From assembly GCA_028875075.1 (NCBI GenBank), contig JAPPGF010000008.1, positions 1-64,000 on the forward strand: DNA of 64,000 nucleotides, written 5' to 3'. Within the stretch, counting starts at the first letter, position 1, and each line of letters opens with the position of its first letter. Both the position numbers and the translations under genes were made by a program. The DNA is from Gemmatimonadota bacterium (GTDB lineage Bacteria; Gemmatimonadota; Gemmatimonadetes; Longimicrobiales; Gaopeijiaceae). This document shows, in pieces, positions 45,725 through 56,808 of this stretch. Under the pieces are notes generated by a model. That model saw only the letters and a program-made list of their open reading frames with translations, was not told the origin of the DNA and did no database searches.

Positions 45725-46336
45725 CTACCGTGGTGGGAACACACGGGGAGCACGCGCGAGGAAGTCATCCAAAATCCGGTAGGTCAGACCCCAGACGATA
45801 TCGTCACCGATCCGGAAGCACGGGTAAGTGCACGCTCCTCCCGGCAGTGGGACCTCGGCTTCGCTCCGGGTCTCCGGAAGGTGCAGCACATCAAGGGCGA
45901 GCCAGTGCACCGCTTCGACCTCGGCGCTCACTGCGCTGGCGCACGAGTCCGCAGGCACGCCGAATACCTGCGGCGTGACACTGAGCTGAGGCAGGACTGC
46001 GCTACTTGGCCGGAGCGCTTCGAGCTGTCCCAGATAAAGTCCGAACTGGTCTAGGTCGAGACCGGTCTCCTCTTCTGTCTCGCGCACCGCAGTCCTGACG
46101 AGCGAGTCGTCGGATTGGTCACGGCGCCCTCCGGGTAGCGCTATGTGGCCTGACCAGGGATCGCCTTGGCGCCGGGCCCGTTTGATCAGGAGCAGCTCCA
46201 ATGGCTCGCGGCCGCGTACCACCAGTGCGACCGCAGCCTCGAAGACGCCAGCCGAGACGCGGGCAGCATCGTCCGCGTCTGACGCGTGGGCCGCGAGCGC
46301 CTCCCTTAGGATTCCAAAGCGAGGATCGCCCGTCAA
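45725..46336 (-). CDS. Nudix hydrolase, CoA-pyrophosphatase type
   Basis: A 203-residue Nudix enzyme. The box spans about residues 69-92 (GGRRDQSDDSL, then RETEEETGL), with the D-rich first half and preceding LLIKRARRQGDPWSGHIALP seen in CoA pyrophosphatases (NudL-like). It likely splits CoA or acyl-CoA into 4'-phosphopantetheine and 3',5'-ADP. ATG 46336 overlaps the queE stop by 4 nt, so it is translated with queE. Confidence 0.88.
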   Translation of the reverse strand: MTGDPRFGILREALAAHASDADDAARVSAGVFEAAVALVVRGREPLELLLIKRARRQGDPWSGHIALPGGRRDQSDDSLVRTAVRETEEETGLDLDQFGLYLGQLEALRPSSAVLPQLSVTPQVFGVPADSCASAVSAEVEAVHWLALDVLHLPETRSEAEVPLPGGACTYPCFRIGDDIVWGLTYRILDDFLARAPRVFPPR

Positions 46337-47046
46337 ACGCCTCTCCGCTCGGAGCCCCAGATCAGCTTGTGAAGCTGCATCTGGAAGCGGATGGCGAGGC
46401 CCGACTCCAGGATCCAGCTGGCTAGCGCTTGCAGATCAGTTTCACCCCACACCGGTGACACTAGCAATGCTCGAAGAGTGCCGTGGCGCACCCGCGCGTC
46501 CAACCCGTGTTCCGCGATTACTCTTGTCGTCCAATCCCAATCGGCCCGGCCCTTGACCACAAACTTGATCTCGTCACCGGGTCCGAGGTGCTCCAGGTTG
46601 GACCAGAGGTTACGGTGTGCCTCACCGGAGCCTGGGCACTTCAGGTCCATTATCTTGTGCGCGCGCGGATCGAGTAATGCCACGTCAAGTGCCCCTGAAG
46701 TCTCCACCAGGACCGTGAACTCTTCGTCGAGTAGCCTAGCGGCGAGAGGGAACGCACCGGCCTGAGCAAGGGGCTCGCCTCCGGTTAGCTCCACTAATCG
46801 TGTGCCGTGCGTCTCCCGCACTCCGGCAACCTGTGCCGTGATCTCTTCCAAAGACAACCACTTGCCTCCGCGGAATGCGTAAGCGGTGTCACACCAGATG
46901 CAACGAAGTGGGCAGCCTGTGAGGCGAACGAATGTGCAGGGCAAGCCGGCCCAGGTAGACTCTCCCTGCACCGAATGGAAAATCTCGGTTACTCGGAGAA
47001 GCGGCTTGGCGACCCCAACCCGGTCCGTAGTATCCAATGTGCTCAC
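46333..47046 (-). CDS. queE: 7-carboxy-7-deazaguanine synthase
   Basis: A radical-SAM enzyme making the 7-deazaguanine core for queuosine, 237 residues. The cluster cysteines are C45, C49 and C52 in GCPLRCIWCDT, followed by the SAM motif GGEPLAQ. GTG 47046 is preferred because AGGAGG lies 6 bases upstream and because it overlaps the stop of the preceding frame (GTGA). It acts before QueC and QueF, which are not in the window; QueG is nearby on the other strand. Confidence 0.94.
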   Translation of the reverse strand: MSTLDTTDRVGVAKPLLRVTEIFHSVQGESTWAGLPCTFVRLTGCPLRCIWCDTAYAFRGGKWLSLEEITAQVAGVRETHGTRLVELTGGEPLAQAGAFPLAARLLDEEFTVLVETSGALDVALLDPRAHKIMDLKCPGSGEAHRNLWSNLEHLGPGDEIKFVVKGRADWDWTTRVIAEHGLDARVRHGTLRALLVSPVWGETDLQALASWILESGLAIRFQMQLHKLIWGSERRGV

Positions 47047-47397
47047 GGGCTCCTCCTCCGGCACCGACCATTGGGCCAGGGGCAATCCGGGGGCGACTGG
47101 CGCACGACACTGCCCACGATTAACACGACGTCAGCTGGCCACTCGGCGAGCCGCGGCAACTGGTTGCGCACCCTCCCCCCCGAGCGGAACATAGTGCACA
47201 GAGATCCCAGCCGTCCCGCCACGGCTAGCGCTTCCGGTCGCGTCATGTCCCGCAGGCGTGCTCGGTTCAGCGCGCGGAACTGGCCCTCCGCTAGTGCGAG
47301 CCGCTGCCTTGGCCCGTGCCAGACATCTCCTTACAATGTAGGCCGCGTCGCATCTGGGGTGCTCGACCGGCCGAACGGGTGGTGAGGCGTCACTCAC
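47043..47397 (-). pseudogene. Frameshifted unknown ORF coupled to both neighbours
   Basis: Two coding-like segments in different frames fit end to end. The first opens with GTG 47397, overlapping the stop of the upstream gene (GTGAGTGA), and reads MSDASPPVRPVEHPRCDAA onward to about 47305. The second continues in another frame (RLALAEGQFRALNRARLRD, then PEALAVAGRLGSLCTMFR) and ends at 47043, overlapping the queE start by 4 nt. One extra base around 47300-47310 explains it. Product unknown, about 118 residues if repaired. Alternatives: an assembly error in an intact gene, true decay, or a separate 67-residue gene starting ATG 47246. Confidence 0.5.
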
Positions 47398-47824
47398 CCT
47401 TCCGCCGGATTGCCTCGTCGAGGAACTGCTTCACCTGCAGGAGAGGAGTTGTACCTGCTTGGCGGATCGCTTCGTCACGGACGTCGGCCTCCCACAGCAC
47501 AGGTGTCTCGACGTGGCCGACGATCCCGAGACCGGTTTCCGTCCATCGGGGGAATACTAGGTACGCCAACCAAGGCGCGCGCAGGTTGGCGCTTCGCTCG
47601 ACCTCGATCGACACGGTGTAGGGCTGACCGTCCACGCCCTCGAAGGCAGGTGGCCGACGGTGCAGTTCCAGATAACCGCCTAGCGTTCCATCCCCGATGT
47701 CTACCGGGGGTTTGTCGTGGTCTTGGCGCTCGTAGTTCACGGGTTCCGAATGTAGTGGACGAGTAAATGTGGCGCCGTGGAGGTAGCTTAGCACGTCGGC
47801 TTCCGCGCGGGCTACCACCAACAA
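47390..47824 (-). CDS. Unknown 144-residue protein
   Basis: A soluble protein with ARAEADVLSYLHGATFTRP, GGYLELHRRPPAF, PYTVSIEVERSANLRAPW and LLQVKQFLDEAIRRKGE; no signal, membrane segment or known motif. First gene of the minus-strand run leading to queE and the Nudix gene. Family not recognised. Confidence 0.75.
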   Translation of the reverse strand: MLVVARAEADVLSYLHGATFTRPLHSEPVNYERQDHDKPPVDIGDGTLGGYLELHRRPPAFEGVDGQPYTVSIEVERSANLRAPWLAYLVFPRWTETGLGIVGHVETPVLWEADVRDEAIRQAGTTPLLQVKQFLDEAIRRKGE

Positions 47825-47939
47825 TAGTTGGCTGGGGCGTTCGAAGCGCTTGCCGAGCTGCTCGGAAGAGCCAAGACCGGACGGATACGTAAGCTACGAG
47901 TTTCTCAAGCACAGTTGATGGAGTGTCCGGGGGGTGGGC

Positions 47940-48284
47940 ATGGAGTTGAAGGAAGCACAGGCGCGCGTGGATGCCTGGATCCGCCGCTTTGAAGAAGGCT
48001 ACTGGCCGCCTCTCGTCAACCTTGCCCGGCTTGCGGAGGAGGTGGGAGAGCTCGCACGACTGCTCAACCATCGCTTCGGCCCGAAGACTAAGAAACCCGA
48101 CGAGGCGAAGCAGGACTTGGGCGAGGAGCTCGCCGATGTGCTGTTTGTACTACTTGTGATGGCCAACCAAGCGGGGATTGACATGGAAGCCTCGTTCGAG
48201 CACGTGCTGGAGAAATATCGGGAGCGCGACGCCGAGCGCTGGGTGCTCAAACGAATCGGGACAAGTAGTCGGCCCGAGGCATAA
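47940..48284 (+). CDS. MazG-like nucleotide pyrophosphohydrolase
   Basis: A 114-residue all-helical MazG-type protein with the metal-binding EExxE/ExxD pattern: LAEEVGELARLLNHRFG, and LGEELADVLFVLLVMANQAGID. It would split nucleoside triphosphates into monophosphate and pyrophosphate as a house-cleaning step. ATG 47940 is preferred over GTG 47934. One base separates its stop from queG, so the two are co-transcribed. Confidence 0.92.
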   Translation: MELKEAQARVDAWIRRFEEGYWPPLVNLARLAEEVGELARLLNHRFGPKTKKPDEAKQDLGEELADVLFVLLVMANQAGIDMEASFEHVLEKYRERDAERWVLKRIGTSSRPEA

Positions 48285-48285
48285 C

Positions 48286-49494
48286 GTGGGAACGGAAGCG
48301 GCAGGACGAGGGCTCGCCGAGCGCGTGAAGGCCGATGCGCTTGAACTGGGGTTCGATCTAGTGGGCATCGCGAACCCGGCACCTAGCAAACACCTGCCGT
48401 TTTATGAGCGTTGGCTATCCGAGGGCCGGCACGGGGAGATGGCATACCTGGCCCGACCTGCCGCTCTTGCGCGGCGTGCGGACCTTAAGGAGACGCTGGC
48501 GGAAGTGCGGTCGGTAGTCGTGGTCGGTATGGATTACCTCGCGGACCGTGAGGAGGGACCGCCGCCCCCGGACATTGGCGTAATCGCCCGCTACGCGCGC
48601 GGCCGGGACTACCACCGAGTGCTCGAGAGGAAGCTTCGTGCCCTCTTGGAGCGTATAGCCCGACGGGCTGCTGTCCCGGTGACCGGGCGCGCATACGTCG
48701 ACACGGGTCCATTGCTCGAACGCGAGCTGGCTCAGCGCGCCGGCCTAGGGTGGTTCGGCAAGAATACCATGCTCATCAACCCGCGCCGCGGTTCCTGGTT
48801 TTTCTTGGGTGTGCTCTTGGTCGACATCGAACTGGAGTCCGATCCGCCATTCACGGATGATCACTGCGGAAGTTGCACACGGTGCCTCGAGGCGTGTCCG
48901 ACCGGAGCGTTGCTCGGCCGTGATGGGGCGGGTGCACCGACCATGGACGCCAACCGCTGTATCTCCTATCTGACCATCGAACAGCGTGGCCCGATTCCGG
49001 AGGAACTGCGCACAGCCATTGGGAACCGGGTATTCGGCTGCGACATATGCCAGGAAGTGTGCCCCTTCAATGTCCGGTTCCCGGAGTTGACGCGCGAGCC
49101 GAGTTTTGCAGCCCGTGGGCCGGCAGAGCGCCCGCTTGGGGTCGAGGCGGAAGGTGGCCGAGGCATCGACGGAAGACCGGGCTCTCACGCCGCCGCCGAC
49201 GGTGCCGGCGAGCATTTTGAGCCGTGGCACCCGGGGACCCGAGAGCCGTCCTTGTTGGATCTCATGGGGATGACGCGCGAGGAGTGGGACGCGTTCAGCC
49301 GCGGGAGCGCCATCCGCCGGGCGGGCTACGCGGGGTTCAAGCGAAACGTGGCGGTGGCGCTAGGAAACTGGTTGGCGGGCTGGTCCGATCCCCCGGAGGG
49401 AGCCACGGCAACGCTGCGGGCCGGGCTCGACGACGAGTTCCTCGTACGTGAACACGCTGCTTGGGCTCTGGAGCGGGTTGGCACAGAGGGGTGA
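48286..49494 (+). CDS. queG: Epoxyqueuosine reductase
   Basis: The last enzyme of queuosine synthesis, which reduces epoxyqueuosine in tRNA using cobalamin and Fe-S clusters. 402 residues from GTG 48286. The central domain has GRAYVDTGPLLERELAQRAG and WFGKNTMLINPRRGSWFFLG. The two cluster motifs are CGSCTRCLEACP and CDICQEVCP. A HEAT-like C-terminus follows. It is the cobalamin-dependent type, which fits the adenosyltransferase at 2.3 kb only loosely. Confidence 0.95.
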   Translation: MGTEAAGRGLAERVKADALELGFDLVGIANPAPSKHLPFYERWLSEGRHGEMAYLARPAALARRADLKETLAEVRSVVVVGMDYLADREEGPPPPDIGVIARYARGRDYHRVLERKLRALLERIARRAAVPVTGRAYVDTGPLLERELAQRAGLGWFGKNTMLINPRRGSWFFLGVLLVDIELESDPPFTDDHCGSCTRCLEACPTGALLGRDGAGAPTMDANRCISYLTIEQRGPIPEELRTAIGNRVFGCDICQEVCPFNVRFPELTREPSFAARGPAERPLGVEAEGGRGIDGRPGSHAAADGAGEHFEPWHPGTREPSLLDLMGMTREEWDAFSRGSAIRRAGYAGFKRNVAVALGNWLAGWSDPPEGATATLRAGLDDEFLVREHAAWALERVGTEG

Positions 49495-49519
49495 AGTTGG
49501 GCCAGGGCTCCACCGGGCG

Positions 49520-50041
49520 TCAACCGGCGGAATCCATCGCCCGGAAGCACTGTGCTAAGAGATTGTAACGCTTCTCCCCCGGGGCGATCGCCAACGCGTT
49601 GCTGACGCGCAGCTCGGCGGGGGTCCCGATGACGATGTTGTCGTAGAGGCTGAACAGACAGTCGGTCTCGCCCTGGCGGAGCCGAAGCGAGGACTCCGCT
49701 GGTGCATCTTGAGGATCCGGCGTGCGTTGCCATCCGTCTTCGAAGAGTCCGGCATAAAACCCCTCTGCCACGTCACGTAGCTCCAAGGACGTGGCGCCGG
49801 CCGCTGTCACCCGGCATCCGTACAGCACTCGGTCCGTACGCCAATCGTCCAGGGTGTCGGGGCCGGTCTCGGCGATCATGCCAAGCCGATTGATGACATA
49901 GCGTTCGGCGGGCTCGCACCGCTCTAGGCTCTGGGGGCTGCCCGCCGTACCGGGCCCGGCGCACCCCGCCAGCGCGAGGATTATCCAGAATATCCGAGCA
50001 GGTCCGGGTCTTGAGGGACGGGCGACGTAGACTCGGTTCAT
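49520..50041 (-). CDS. Unknown lipoprotein
   Basis: A 173-residue lipoprotein with lipobox LAGC. ATG 50041 is the start that gives the signal peptide; ATG 50047 is two codons upstream. Mature part: YVINRLGMIAETGPDTLDDW, ELRDVAEGFYAGLFEDGW, LRQGETDCLFSLYDNIVIG. Several cysteines could form disulfides. Family not recognised. Confidence 0.75.
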   Translation of the reverse strand: MNRVYVARPSRPGPARIFWIILALAGCAGPGTAGSPQSLERCEPAERYVINRLGMIAETGPDTLDDWRTDRVLYGCRVTAAGATSLELRDVAEGFYAGLFEDGWQRTPDPQDAPAESSLRLRQGETDCLFSLYDNIVIGTPAELRVSNALAIAPGEKRYNLLAQCFRAMDSAG

Positions 50042-50202
50042 GAGCATCTTCTCACTGGCGTGTCGTGGCGTGAAGACACCATAGGACATAGCGGCGGCCA
50101 ATCGCCTGAGCTGTAGGAGAATCCATGCCATCTGGAGGGAGAACGTCGACGACGTTGCGGCTCGCGTTCAATTTGCAGAGATTACCCCTGTTTCAAGTTT
50201 CG

Positions 50203-50230
50203 TTGTTGTCTCCAATCCTCTGGGTATTGT
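50203..50230 (+). promoter_or_regulatory. Candidate promoter of the small exported protein
   Basis: -35 TTGTTG (50203-50208), a 16-base spacer, -10 TATTGT (50225-50230), giving a leader of about 30 bases before ATG 50269. Confidence 0.5.
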
Positions 50231-50268
50231 ATCACTACCCTCGGGAGGCGCGGACACGGGAGGTAGGA

Positions 50269-50634
50269 ATGGCTGGGCGCGGATGGATCCTCACGGCATA
50301 TGCATTGTTTAGCCTCGCGGCTCCGGCTGCGCTGCAGGCGCAGGCGGTAGCGATGCCGTCTGAGGAAGAAATGACCACTCTGGCGAGGCTCCATATTGAG
50401 TTGAACGCGGCTCGAGACGAGTTCAACAACGCCATCGCGGCGATCCACGAGGTTCAGGCGCAGCAGGACGCGCGTGACGAACTTGCCAACAAGCGTGCCG
50501 AGATACTGGCCAAGTACAGCTCAACCGAGCTGGAATACCAGCAGAAGATCTTCTCGGTTAGCACCGACTCCGAGCAACGCGCCCTCTTCGACGAGAAGAT
50601 CCAGGAAGTTCTGGAGTCTCCGCCGCCTGCCTGA
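50269..50634 (+). CDS. Small exported coiled-coil protein
   Basis: A 121-residue protein with a signal peptide (cleavage near LQAQA, residue 24) and GGAGGT upstream of ATG 50269. The mature part is helical and charged (LARLHIELNAARDEFNNAIA, HEVQAQQDARDELANKRAEI) and resembles DUF4168-like periplasmic proteins. Exact role unknown. Divergent from the lipoprotein at 49520. Confidence 0.8.
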   Translation: MAGRGWILTAYALFSLAAPAALQAQAVAMPSEEEMTTLARLHIELNAARDEFNNAIAAIHEVQAQQDARDELANKRAEILAKYSSTELEYQQKIFSVSTDSEQRALFDEKIQEVLESPPPA

Positions 50635-50735
50635 GCCGACGGGCTTTTCGACCTGGCGCCGATCAGAGCACGCTTTCGGGGATCCAGCGCGTGGATTGAT
50701 CCGTCCTAAGCAAGTGTGTCCGAGAGCTCGCTTCT

Positions 50736-52184
50736 TCAAGGAAGTGGCGCGGGCAGTGTTGAGTCGCCCATCAAGTAGGTGTCCACACCTCGAGCGGCCG
50801 ATCTCCCTTCCGCGATTGCCCAAACGATCAATGATTGGCCCCGCTGCATATCGCCGCACGCGAACACGCCGGGTACGTTGGTCATCCAGTTCTCGTCCCG
50901 CCACACGTTGCCGCGCTCGGTCAATCGTATACCCAAGTCGGTCAACATCCCGGGCTGTTCCGGCCCGAGGAACCCCATGGCGAGCAGCACTAACTCAGCT
51001 CGCAGCATGAACTGGCTTGCTCGGATCGGCCGGATATCGAGACGGCCACCCTCGTCCAGCACCTCTACCTTGACCGCTTCGAGCCCCCGCACTCGGCCTG
51101 CGGCGTCGGCTATGAATCGCTGCGTCGAGGCGGCGTAGAGACGTTCCCCCCCCTCCTCATGGGCGGGCGAGACCCGGAAGATATTCGGCCACTGCGGCCA
51201 AGGATTGTTGGGCGCCCGCGTATCGGGTGGTTGCGGCAGCAGCTCCAGCTGGTGAATCGACCTAGCTCCCTGTCGGTGGGCCGTTCCCAGACAGTCCGCT
51301 CCCGTGTCACCTCCACCGATAATGACGACACGCTTACCCGCCGCGCTCACGAATTCGGCGTCGGGGATAAAGTCCCCTTCGCAGCGGTGATTCTGCAGCG
51401 TGAGGTAGTCCATCGCGAAATGTATGCCGTCGAGGTCGCGGCCCGGGATCTCCAAGTCGCGCGGCGCGCACGCGCCGCTGGCCAGCACGATCGCGTCGAA
51501 CTCCTCCCGAAGTTCGGCCGTAGCGACATCGTGTCCGACGTGTGCACTGGTCCGGAATTCGACTCCCTCTTCGAGCATCAGATCGAGCCGCCGGTCTAGG
51601 AGCCGCTTCTCCATTTTGAACTCGGGGATGCCGTAGCGGAGCAACCCTCCTATGCGGTCGTCCCGTTCGAACACCGTCACCAAGTGGCCCGCTCGATTGA
51701 GCTGCTGGGCGGCGGCCAGCCCCGCCGGGCCCGATCCCACAACGGCGATGCGCTTGTCAGTGCGCGCTTCCGGCAATTCGGCACGCACCCAACCCTCTTC
51801 GAACGCCCGCTCGATGATCGAGAGCTCCACCGCCTTGATCGCGACCGGGTCGTCGTTGATCCCGAGGACGCAGGATCCTTCACAAGGTGCTGGGCAGAGC
51901 GAGCCGGTGAATTCGGGGAAGTTGTTCGTGGCGTGGAGGCGCTCGATGGCCTCCTTCCATCGGCCGTGATAGACCAGGTCGTTCCAGTCAGGAATCAGGT
52001 TCCCGAGAGGACAGCCCTGGTGACAGAAAGGGATCCCGCAGTCCATGCAGCGCGCGCCCTGGCGACGGAGCTCCTTATCCGGATACGGAAGGTAGACCTG
52101 CCTCCAGTCCCGGATACGCTCTTCAACGGAACGCGTCGGCCACTTCCTATACTCGATCTCGATGAACCCGGTCGGCTTACCCAC
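50736..52184 (-). CDS. gltD: Glutamate synthase small subunit
   Basis: The 482-residue FAD/Fe-S subunit that passes electrons from NAD(P)H to GltB. N-terminal cysteine motifs [17 protein letters not shown] and [13 protein letters not shown] bind 4Fe-4S clusters. FAD site [15 protein letters not shown] and NAD(P) site [14 protein letters not shown] follow. The start overlaps the end of gltB by 8 bases. Confidence 0.96.
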   Translation of the reverse strand: MGKPTGFIEIEYRKWPTRSVEERIRDWRQVYLPYPDKELRRQGARCMDCGIPFCHQGCPLGNLIPDWNDLVYHGRWKEAIERLHATNNFPEFTGSLCPAPCEGSCVLGINDDPVAIKAVELSIIERAFEEGWVRAELPEARTDKRIAVVGSGPAGLAAAQQLNRAGHLVTVFERDDRIGGLLRYGIPEFKMEKRLLDRRLDLMLEEGVEFRTSAHVGHDVATAELREEFDAIVLASGACAPRDLEIPGRDLDGIHFAMDYLTLQNHRCEGDFIPDAEFVSAAGKRVVIIGGGDTGADCLGTAHRQGARSIHQLELLPQPPDTRAPNNPWPQWPNIFRVSPAHEEGGERLYAASTQRFIADAAGRVRGLEAVKVEVLDEGGRLDIRPIRASQFMLRAELVLLAMGFLGPEQPGMLTDLGIRLTERGNVWRDENWMTNVPGVFACGDMQRGQSLIVWAIAEGRSAARGVDTYLMGDSTLPAPLP

Positions 52185-55100
52185 CGTTCGTGCCCACTAG
52201 CTCCTTGAATGTCGGTTCACGCCCCTGGGCCTGCGCTTGCGATGTCGCCGCCAGCACGCGTCGGTAATCCCTCGGCATGACTCTCAAGAACGTCGGAAGC
52301 ACCGTGGTCCACTCTTCGAGCAGGCGGGCCGCGTAGTCGGATCTCGTGTGCTCGACATGGCGCTCCACGAGTACGCGCAGGAGCGTGACGTCTTGAGGCA
52401 GGAGCGGCTCGAGGTCCACCATCTCCGTGTTGCAGCGGTGCCGAAAGTTCCCGTCGGTGTCTAGCACGTACGCGATACCCCCGGACATGCCGGCGGCGAA
52501 GTTACGCCCCGTACGGCCGAGCACGACCACGCGTCCTCCGGTCATGTACTCACACCCGTGGTCACCGATTCCTTCCACCACGGCGTGGGCTCCGCTGTTG
52601 CGCACGGCAAATCGCTCTCCTGCCACACCCCGGACATAGGCTTCCCCGCTGGTGGCCCCGTATAAGGCAACGTTGCCCACGATGATGTTCGTCTCGGGGA
52701 GGAAGGTGGACTCGAGGGGTGGAAACAGCACGAGCTTGCCGCCGGATAGGCCCTTGCCCCAGTAGTCGTTCGAGTCCCCCTCGAGGCGGAACGTAATGCC
52801 GCGGGGCAGGAAGGCGCCGAAGCTCTGGCCAGCTGATCCTTTGAAGTGGATCCGGACGGTGTCGTCAGGAAGTCCATCCGCACCCCACCTGCGGGTCACC
52901 TCGTGGCCCATCATCGTACCGACAGTCCGGTTCACGTTGCGGATGGGGAGCATGAACTCCACGGGCCGGCGCTGCTCGATCGCCACCCGACAGCGTCGGA
53001 TCAGCAGATTATCCAGTGCTTTGTCTAGCCCGTGATCCTGATCGGTCACACGCCGTCGCGCCACTGAGGGCGGCATATCGGGTTCGTGGAGGATCGACGA
53101 GTAGTCGAGGCCGTTGGCCTTCCAGTGCTCCAGCGCGGGCTCGAAATCGAGCTTGTCCACTCGTCCGATCATTTCGTCTATCGTGCGGAAACCTAGTCTG
53201 GCCATGTACTCCCGGACCTCTTCCGCGATGAAGCGAAAGAAGTTGGTAACGAATTCGGGCTGACCTGCGAACCGCCTACGCAGCTCCGGGTCCTGGGTTG
53301 CGATCCCGACGGGGCACGTATTGAGCTGGCAGACCCGCATCATGACGCAGCCCATGACCACGAGAGGAGCCGTAGAGAAGCCGTATTCCTCAGCACCGAG
53401 AAGCGCAGCGATGACGACGTCGCGGCCTGTCTTCATTTGGCCGTCGACCTGTACAACGATTCGGTCGCGCAGCTTGTTGAGCACAAGCACCTGCTGGGTT
53501 TCAGCCAACCCGAGCTCCCACGGTAGCCCTGCGTGCTTGAGTGATGTCACCGGGGAGGCCCCGGTGCCGCCATCGTAGCCCGAAATCAGCACCACGTCCG
53601 CGTGGGCCTTTGCGACTCCGGCCGCAACCGTGCCGACGCCTACCTCGGCCACGAGCTTGACGCTCACACGTGCACTCGGGTTCGAGTTCTTAAGATCGTG
53701 GATGAGCTGAGCTAGGTCTTCAATCGAGTAGATGTCGTGGTGCGGGGGTGGGGAGATCAGCCCCACGCCGGGCGTCGAGTGCCGCACCTTGGCAATCCAA
53801 GGATAGACCTTGGCTCCAGGAAGCTGGCCACCCTCACCGGGCTTGGCCCCCTGGGCCATTTTTATCTGCAACTCGTCGGCGTTGGTCAGGTACTCACTGG
53901 TCACCCCGAAACGTCCGGATGCCACTTGCTTGACCGCGCTCCGTCGCGAGTCGCCGTTGGCGTCGGGGACGTAGCGTGCCGGGTCCTCTCCCCCCTCTCC
54001 CGTGTTGGACTTGCCGCCCACACGGTTCATGGCAACCGCTAGCATCTCGTGGGCTTCCTCACTGATCGAGCCGTACGACATCGCCCCGGTCGAGAAGCGT
54101 TGCAGGATCTCCTCGACCGGTTGTACCTCGGAAGTGGGAAGCGGCTGATCTGTGGGTTTGAGCCGGAAGAGCCCGCGTAACGTCGCGCGGTGAACACTCT
54201 GGTCGTCCACCTGGCGCGTGTACTCCTTGAAAATCTTGTATTGGTTCGACTGCGTGGCGTGCTGCAGCTTGAAGACGGTATCGGGGTTGAAGAGGTGATA
54301 CTCGCCGTCTCTGCGCCACTGGTACTCCCCGCCCCATTCAAGGCTCGGTTGGCCTGGCTCGCGAGACGGGAAAGCTTGGACATGCCGGCGCCGCACCTCG
54401 TCGGCGATCACATCCATGCCGATGCCACCGATACGTGAAGCTGTCCATGTGAAGTACTCGTCCACAAAGCCAGCATCGAGCCCGATCGCCTCGAAGATCT
54501 GCGCCCCGCAGTAACTTTGGAGGGTGGAGATCCCCATTTTCGACATTACCTTCAGGATGCCCTTGCTGAGAGCCTTGATGTAGTTCTTGACCGCACCGTC
54601 GTGATCGATGTCCTCAAGCAGACCCTGCCGGATCATGTCGTCCAGCGTTTCGAACGCGACCCACGGGTTGACCGCGCCAGCGCCGTAACCGATCAGCATG
54701 CACATGTGGTGGACCTCACGCGCGTCGCCGCTCTCCACTACCAGCCCACAGCGCGTGCGCGTCCCTTGCCGCACGAGATGGTGATGCACGGCGGCGGTGG
54801 CCAGGAGGCTCGGCACGGCGGCCTGCACGTTGTTGATCGCCCGATCGGATAGGATCAAGATGTTGTAGCCCTTCGTGATCGCTTCACTGGCTTGTGCGCG
54901 GATCCTGTCTACGGCCCGTGCAAGTCCTTCGCTGCCCTCTGCTACCGGATAGAGCGTTGAGATCGTCGTTGCCCGAAAACCTTTGCAGGCAACATGACGA
55001 ACCTTGGCCAGCTCTGCGTTGTCGATCACTGGGCACTTGAGATTGATCTGGTGACATGAGGACGGCTCGGCCTTGAGGAGGTTCCTCTCCGGACCGATCC

Positions 55101-56808
55101 TGCTATCCATCGCAGTCACCAACTCCTCGCGGATCGCATCCAGCGGCGGGTTGGTGACTTGCGCGAATAGCTGCTTGAAGTAGTCGTAAAGCATGCGCGG
55201 TCGGTCGGAGAGGACCGCCAGCGCGGCATCGGTTCCCATGGAGCCGATCGGCTCCGCCCCGTTCTGGGCCATGGGACAAAGGATGATGCGGAGCTCCTCG
55301 TGCGTGTAGCCGAAGGCCAGCTGGTGCGTGAGCACGGTTTGGTGGCTGGCATCGGGCGCGGGGACGTCGGGCAAGTTCTCGAGCCGAACCAGATTCTCGG
55401 CGAGCCAATGTGCGTAGGGATGCTCGGAGGCAAGGGTCCCCTTTATCTCCTCGTCCTCGATGATCCGGCCTTGTGCTGTGTCAATAAGGAACATTCGTCC
55501 CGGCTGGAGCCTGCCCTTGTGGAGAACGTTGTCGGGCGCGATGTCCAGGACCCCGACCTCGGAAGCCATGACGACCAAGTCATCCTTTGTGACGTAGTAG
55601 CGGGACGGGCGCAGTCCGTTACGGTCGAGCACTGCACCAATCACCGTTCCATCTGTGAACGCAATCGAGGCCGGCCCGTCCCAGGCCTCCATGAGCGAGG
55701 CGTGGTACTCGTAGAAGGCCCTCACCTCAGGCTTCATGGATTCGTGGTTATTCCACGGCTCCGGGATCATCATCAGCACGGCGTGCGGCAGCGAACGCCC
55801 GTTCATAACCAAGAACTCGAGGACGCTATCGAATGTTGCGGAGTCGCTGTCCCCTTCCCGGATCACCGGGAAGACCTTTTCCAGGTCCTCTTCCATCGCC
55901 TCGGAGCGACAGAGCGCCTCACGCGCCCGCATCCAGTTGACATTGCCGCGCAGGGTGTTGATCTCACCATTGTGGGTGATGTAGCGGTAAGGATGCGCGA
56001 GCGGCCATGAGGGGAACGTGTTGGTACTGAAACGCTGGTGGATGAGAGCCAGCGCAGTCTCCATGTCTGGATCGCCCAAGTCGGGGAACATCGGCTGGAT
56101 CTGGTTTGCCGAGAGCATCCCCTTGTAGACGAGCGTGCGTGACGAGAGGCTGGCGACGTAGAAGGACGCGCTCGCCTTGTCCGGCAGTTTGGCTACGGCC
56201 CGCTCGACCAGTTTCCGGATCACGTAGAGCTTTCGCTCGAAGTGCGCCTGGTCTTCGATGCCCTCGCCTCTTCCGATGAGGACCTGCGTGAAGAGAGGTT
56301 CCATCGAGACGGCGCTGTCGCCCAGGAGAGAGTCGTCCACGGGGACATCCCGCCAGCCCAACATCCGCTGTCCCTCGGCGTGAACGGTCTGCTCAAACAG
56401 CTGCTGGATCCGCTCACGCTCCTCTGCATCGTGCGGCAGGAAGACGCTGCCAACTCCGTATTCACCCTCTGTGGGGAGCTGAATGCCAAGTGGCGAGCAG
56501 ACCTTGCGCAAGAACCGGTCGGGGACCTGCATGAGGATTCCGGCGCCATCGCCTGTGTTGGGTTCACATCCGCACGCGCCCCGGTGTTGGAGGTTGAGCA
56601 TCACCTGGAGCGCCTTCTGCACGATCGCATGTGAGCGGCGGCCCTTCACGTCGACGACGAAGCCCACTCCGCAGGAGTCGTGCTCGGTGTGCGGATCGTA
56701 GAGTCCCTGAGCATCGGGCCGACCGGCAGGAGCACGCAGAGCCGAAGCGCACGGCCGGCTCCCCGCCGTCGCCGGGCCGCGTTCGATGTTGGATGCACGG
56801 TGAGTCAC
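52177..56808 (-). CDS. gltB: Glutamate synthase large subunit
   Basis: The 1,543-residue enzyme that makes glutamate from glutamine and 2-oxoglutarate. The N-terminal class II amidase begins after a propeptide at the nucleophile cysteine in [12 protein letters not shown]. The central domain and the FMN domain ([28 protein letters not shown]) follow. The 3Fe-4S cysteines are in [17 protein letters not shown], and the C-terminus is the beta-helix domain. GTG 56808 is the likely start; the frame stays open another 243 bases upstream but that part does not look like GltB. Confidence 0.93.
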   Translation of the reverse strand: MTHRASNIERGPATAGSRPCASALRAPAGRPDAQGLYDPHTEHDSCGVGFVVDVKGRRSHAIVQKALQVMLNLQHRGACGCEPNTGDGAGILMQVPDRFLRKVCSPLGIQLPTEGEYGVGSVFLPHDAEERERIQQLFEQTVHAEGQRMLGWRDVPVDDSLLGDSAVSMEPLFTQVLIGRGEGIEDQAHFERKLYVIRKLVERAVAKLPDKASASFYVASLSSRTLVYKGMLSANQIQPMFPDLGDPDMETALALIHQRFSTNTFPSWPLAHPYRYITHNGEINTLRGNVNWMRAREALCRSEAMEEDLEKVFPVIREGDSDSATFDSVLEFLVMNGRSLPHAVLMMIPEPWNNHESMKPEVRAFYEYHASLMEAWDGPASIAFTDGTVIGAVLDRNGLRPSRYYVTKDDLVVMASEVGVLDIAPDNVLHKGRLQPGRMFLIDTAQGRIIEDEEIKGTLASEHPYAHWLAENLVRLENLPDVPAPDASHQTVLTHQLAFGYTHEELRIILCPMAQNGAEPIGSMGTDAALAVLSDRPRMLYDYFKQLFAQVTNPPLDAIREELVTAMDSRIGPERNLLKAEPSSCHQINLKCPVIDNAELAKVRHVACKGFRATTISTLYPVAEGSEGLARAVDRIRAQASEAITKGYNILILSDRAINNVQAAVPSLLATAAVHHHLVRQGTRTRCGLVVESGDAREVHHMCMLIGYGAGAVNPWVAFETLDDMIRQGLLEDIDHDGAVKNYIKALSKGILKVMSKMGISTLQSYCGAQIFEAIGLDAGFVDEYFTWTASRIGGIGMDVIADEVRRRHVQAFPSREPGQPSLEWGGEYQWRRDGEYHLFNPDTVFKLQHATQSNQYKIFKEYTRQVDDQSVHRATLRGLFRLKPTDQPLPTSEVQPVEEILQRFSTGAMSYGSISEEAHEMLAVAMNRVGGKSNTGEGGEDPARYVPDANGDSRRSAVKQVASGRFGVTSEYLTNADELQIKMAQGAKPGEGGQLPGAKVYPWIAKVRHSTPGVGLISPPPHHDIYSIEDLAQLIHDLKNSNPSARVSVKLVAEVGVGTVAAGVAKAHADVVLISGYDGGTGASPVTSLKHAGLPWELGLAETQQVLVLNKLRDRIVVQVDGQMKTGRDVVIAALLGAEEYGFSTAPLVVMGCVMMRVCQLNTCPVGIATQDPELRRRFAGQPEFVTNFFRFIAEEVREYMARLGFRTIDEMIGRVDKLDFEPALEHWKANGLDYSSILHEPDMPPSVARRRVTDQDHGLDKALDNLLIRRCRVAIEQRRPVEFMLPIRNVNRTVGTMMGHEVTRRWGADGLPDDTVRIHFKGSAGQSFGAFLPRGITFRLEGDSNDYWGKGLSGGKLVLFPPLESTFLPETNIIVGNVALYGATSGEAYVRGVAGERFAVRNSGAHAVVEGIGDHGCEYMTGGRVVVLGRTGRNFAAGMSGGIAYVLDTDGNFRHRCNTEMVDLEPLLPQDVTLLRVLVERHVEHTRSDYAARLLEEWTTVLPTFLRVMPRDYRRVLAATSQAQAQGREPTFKELVGTNGG

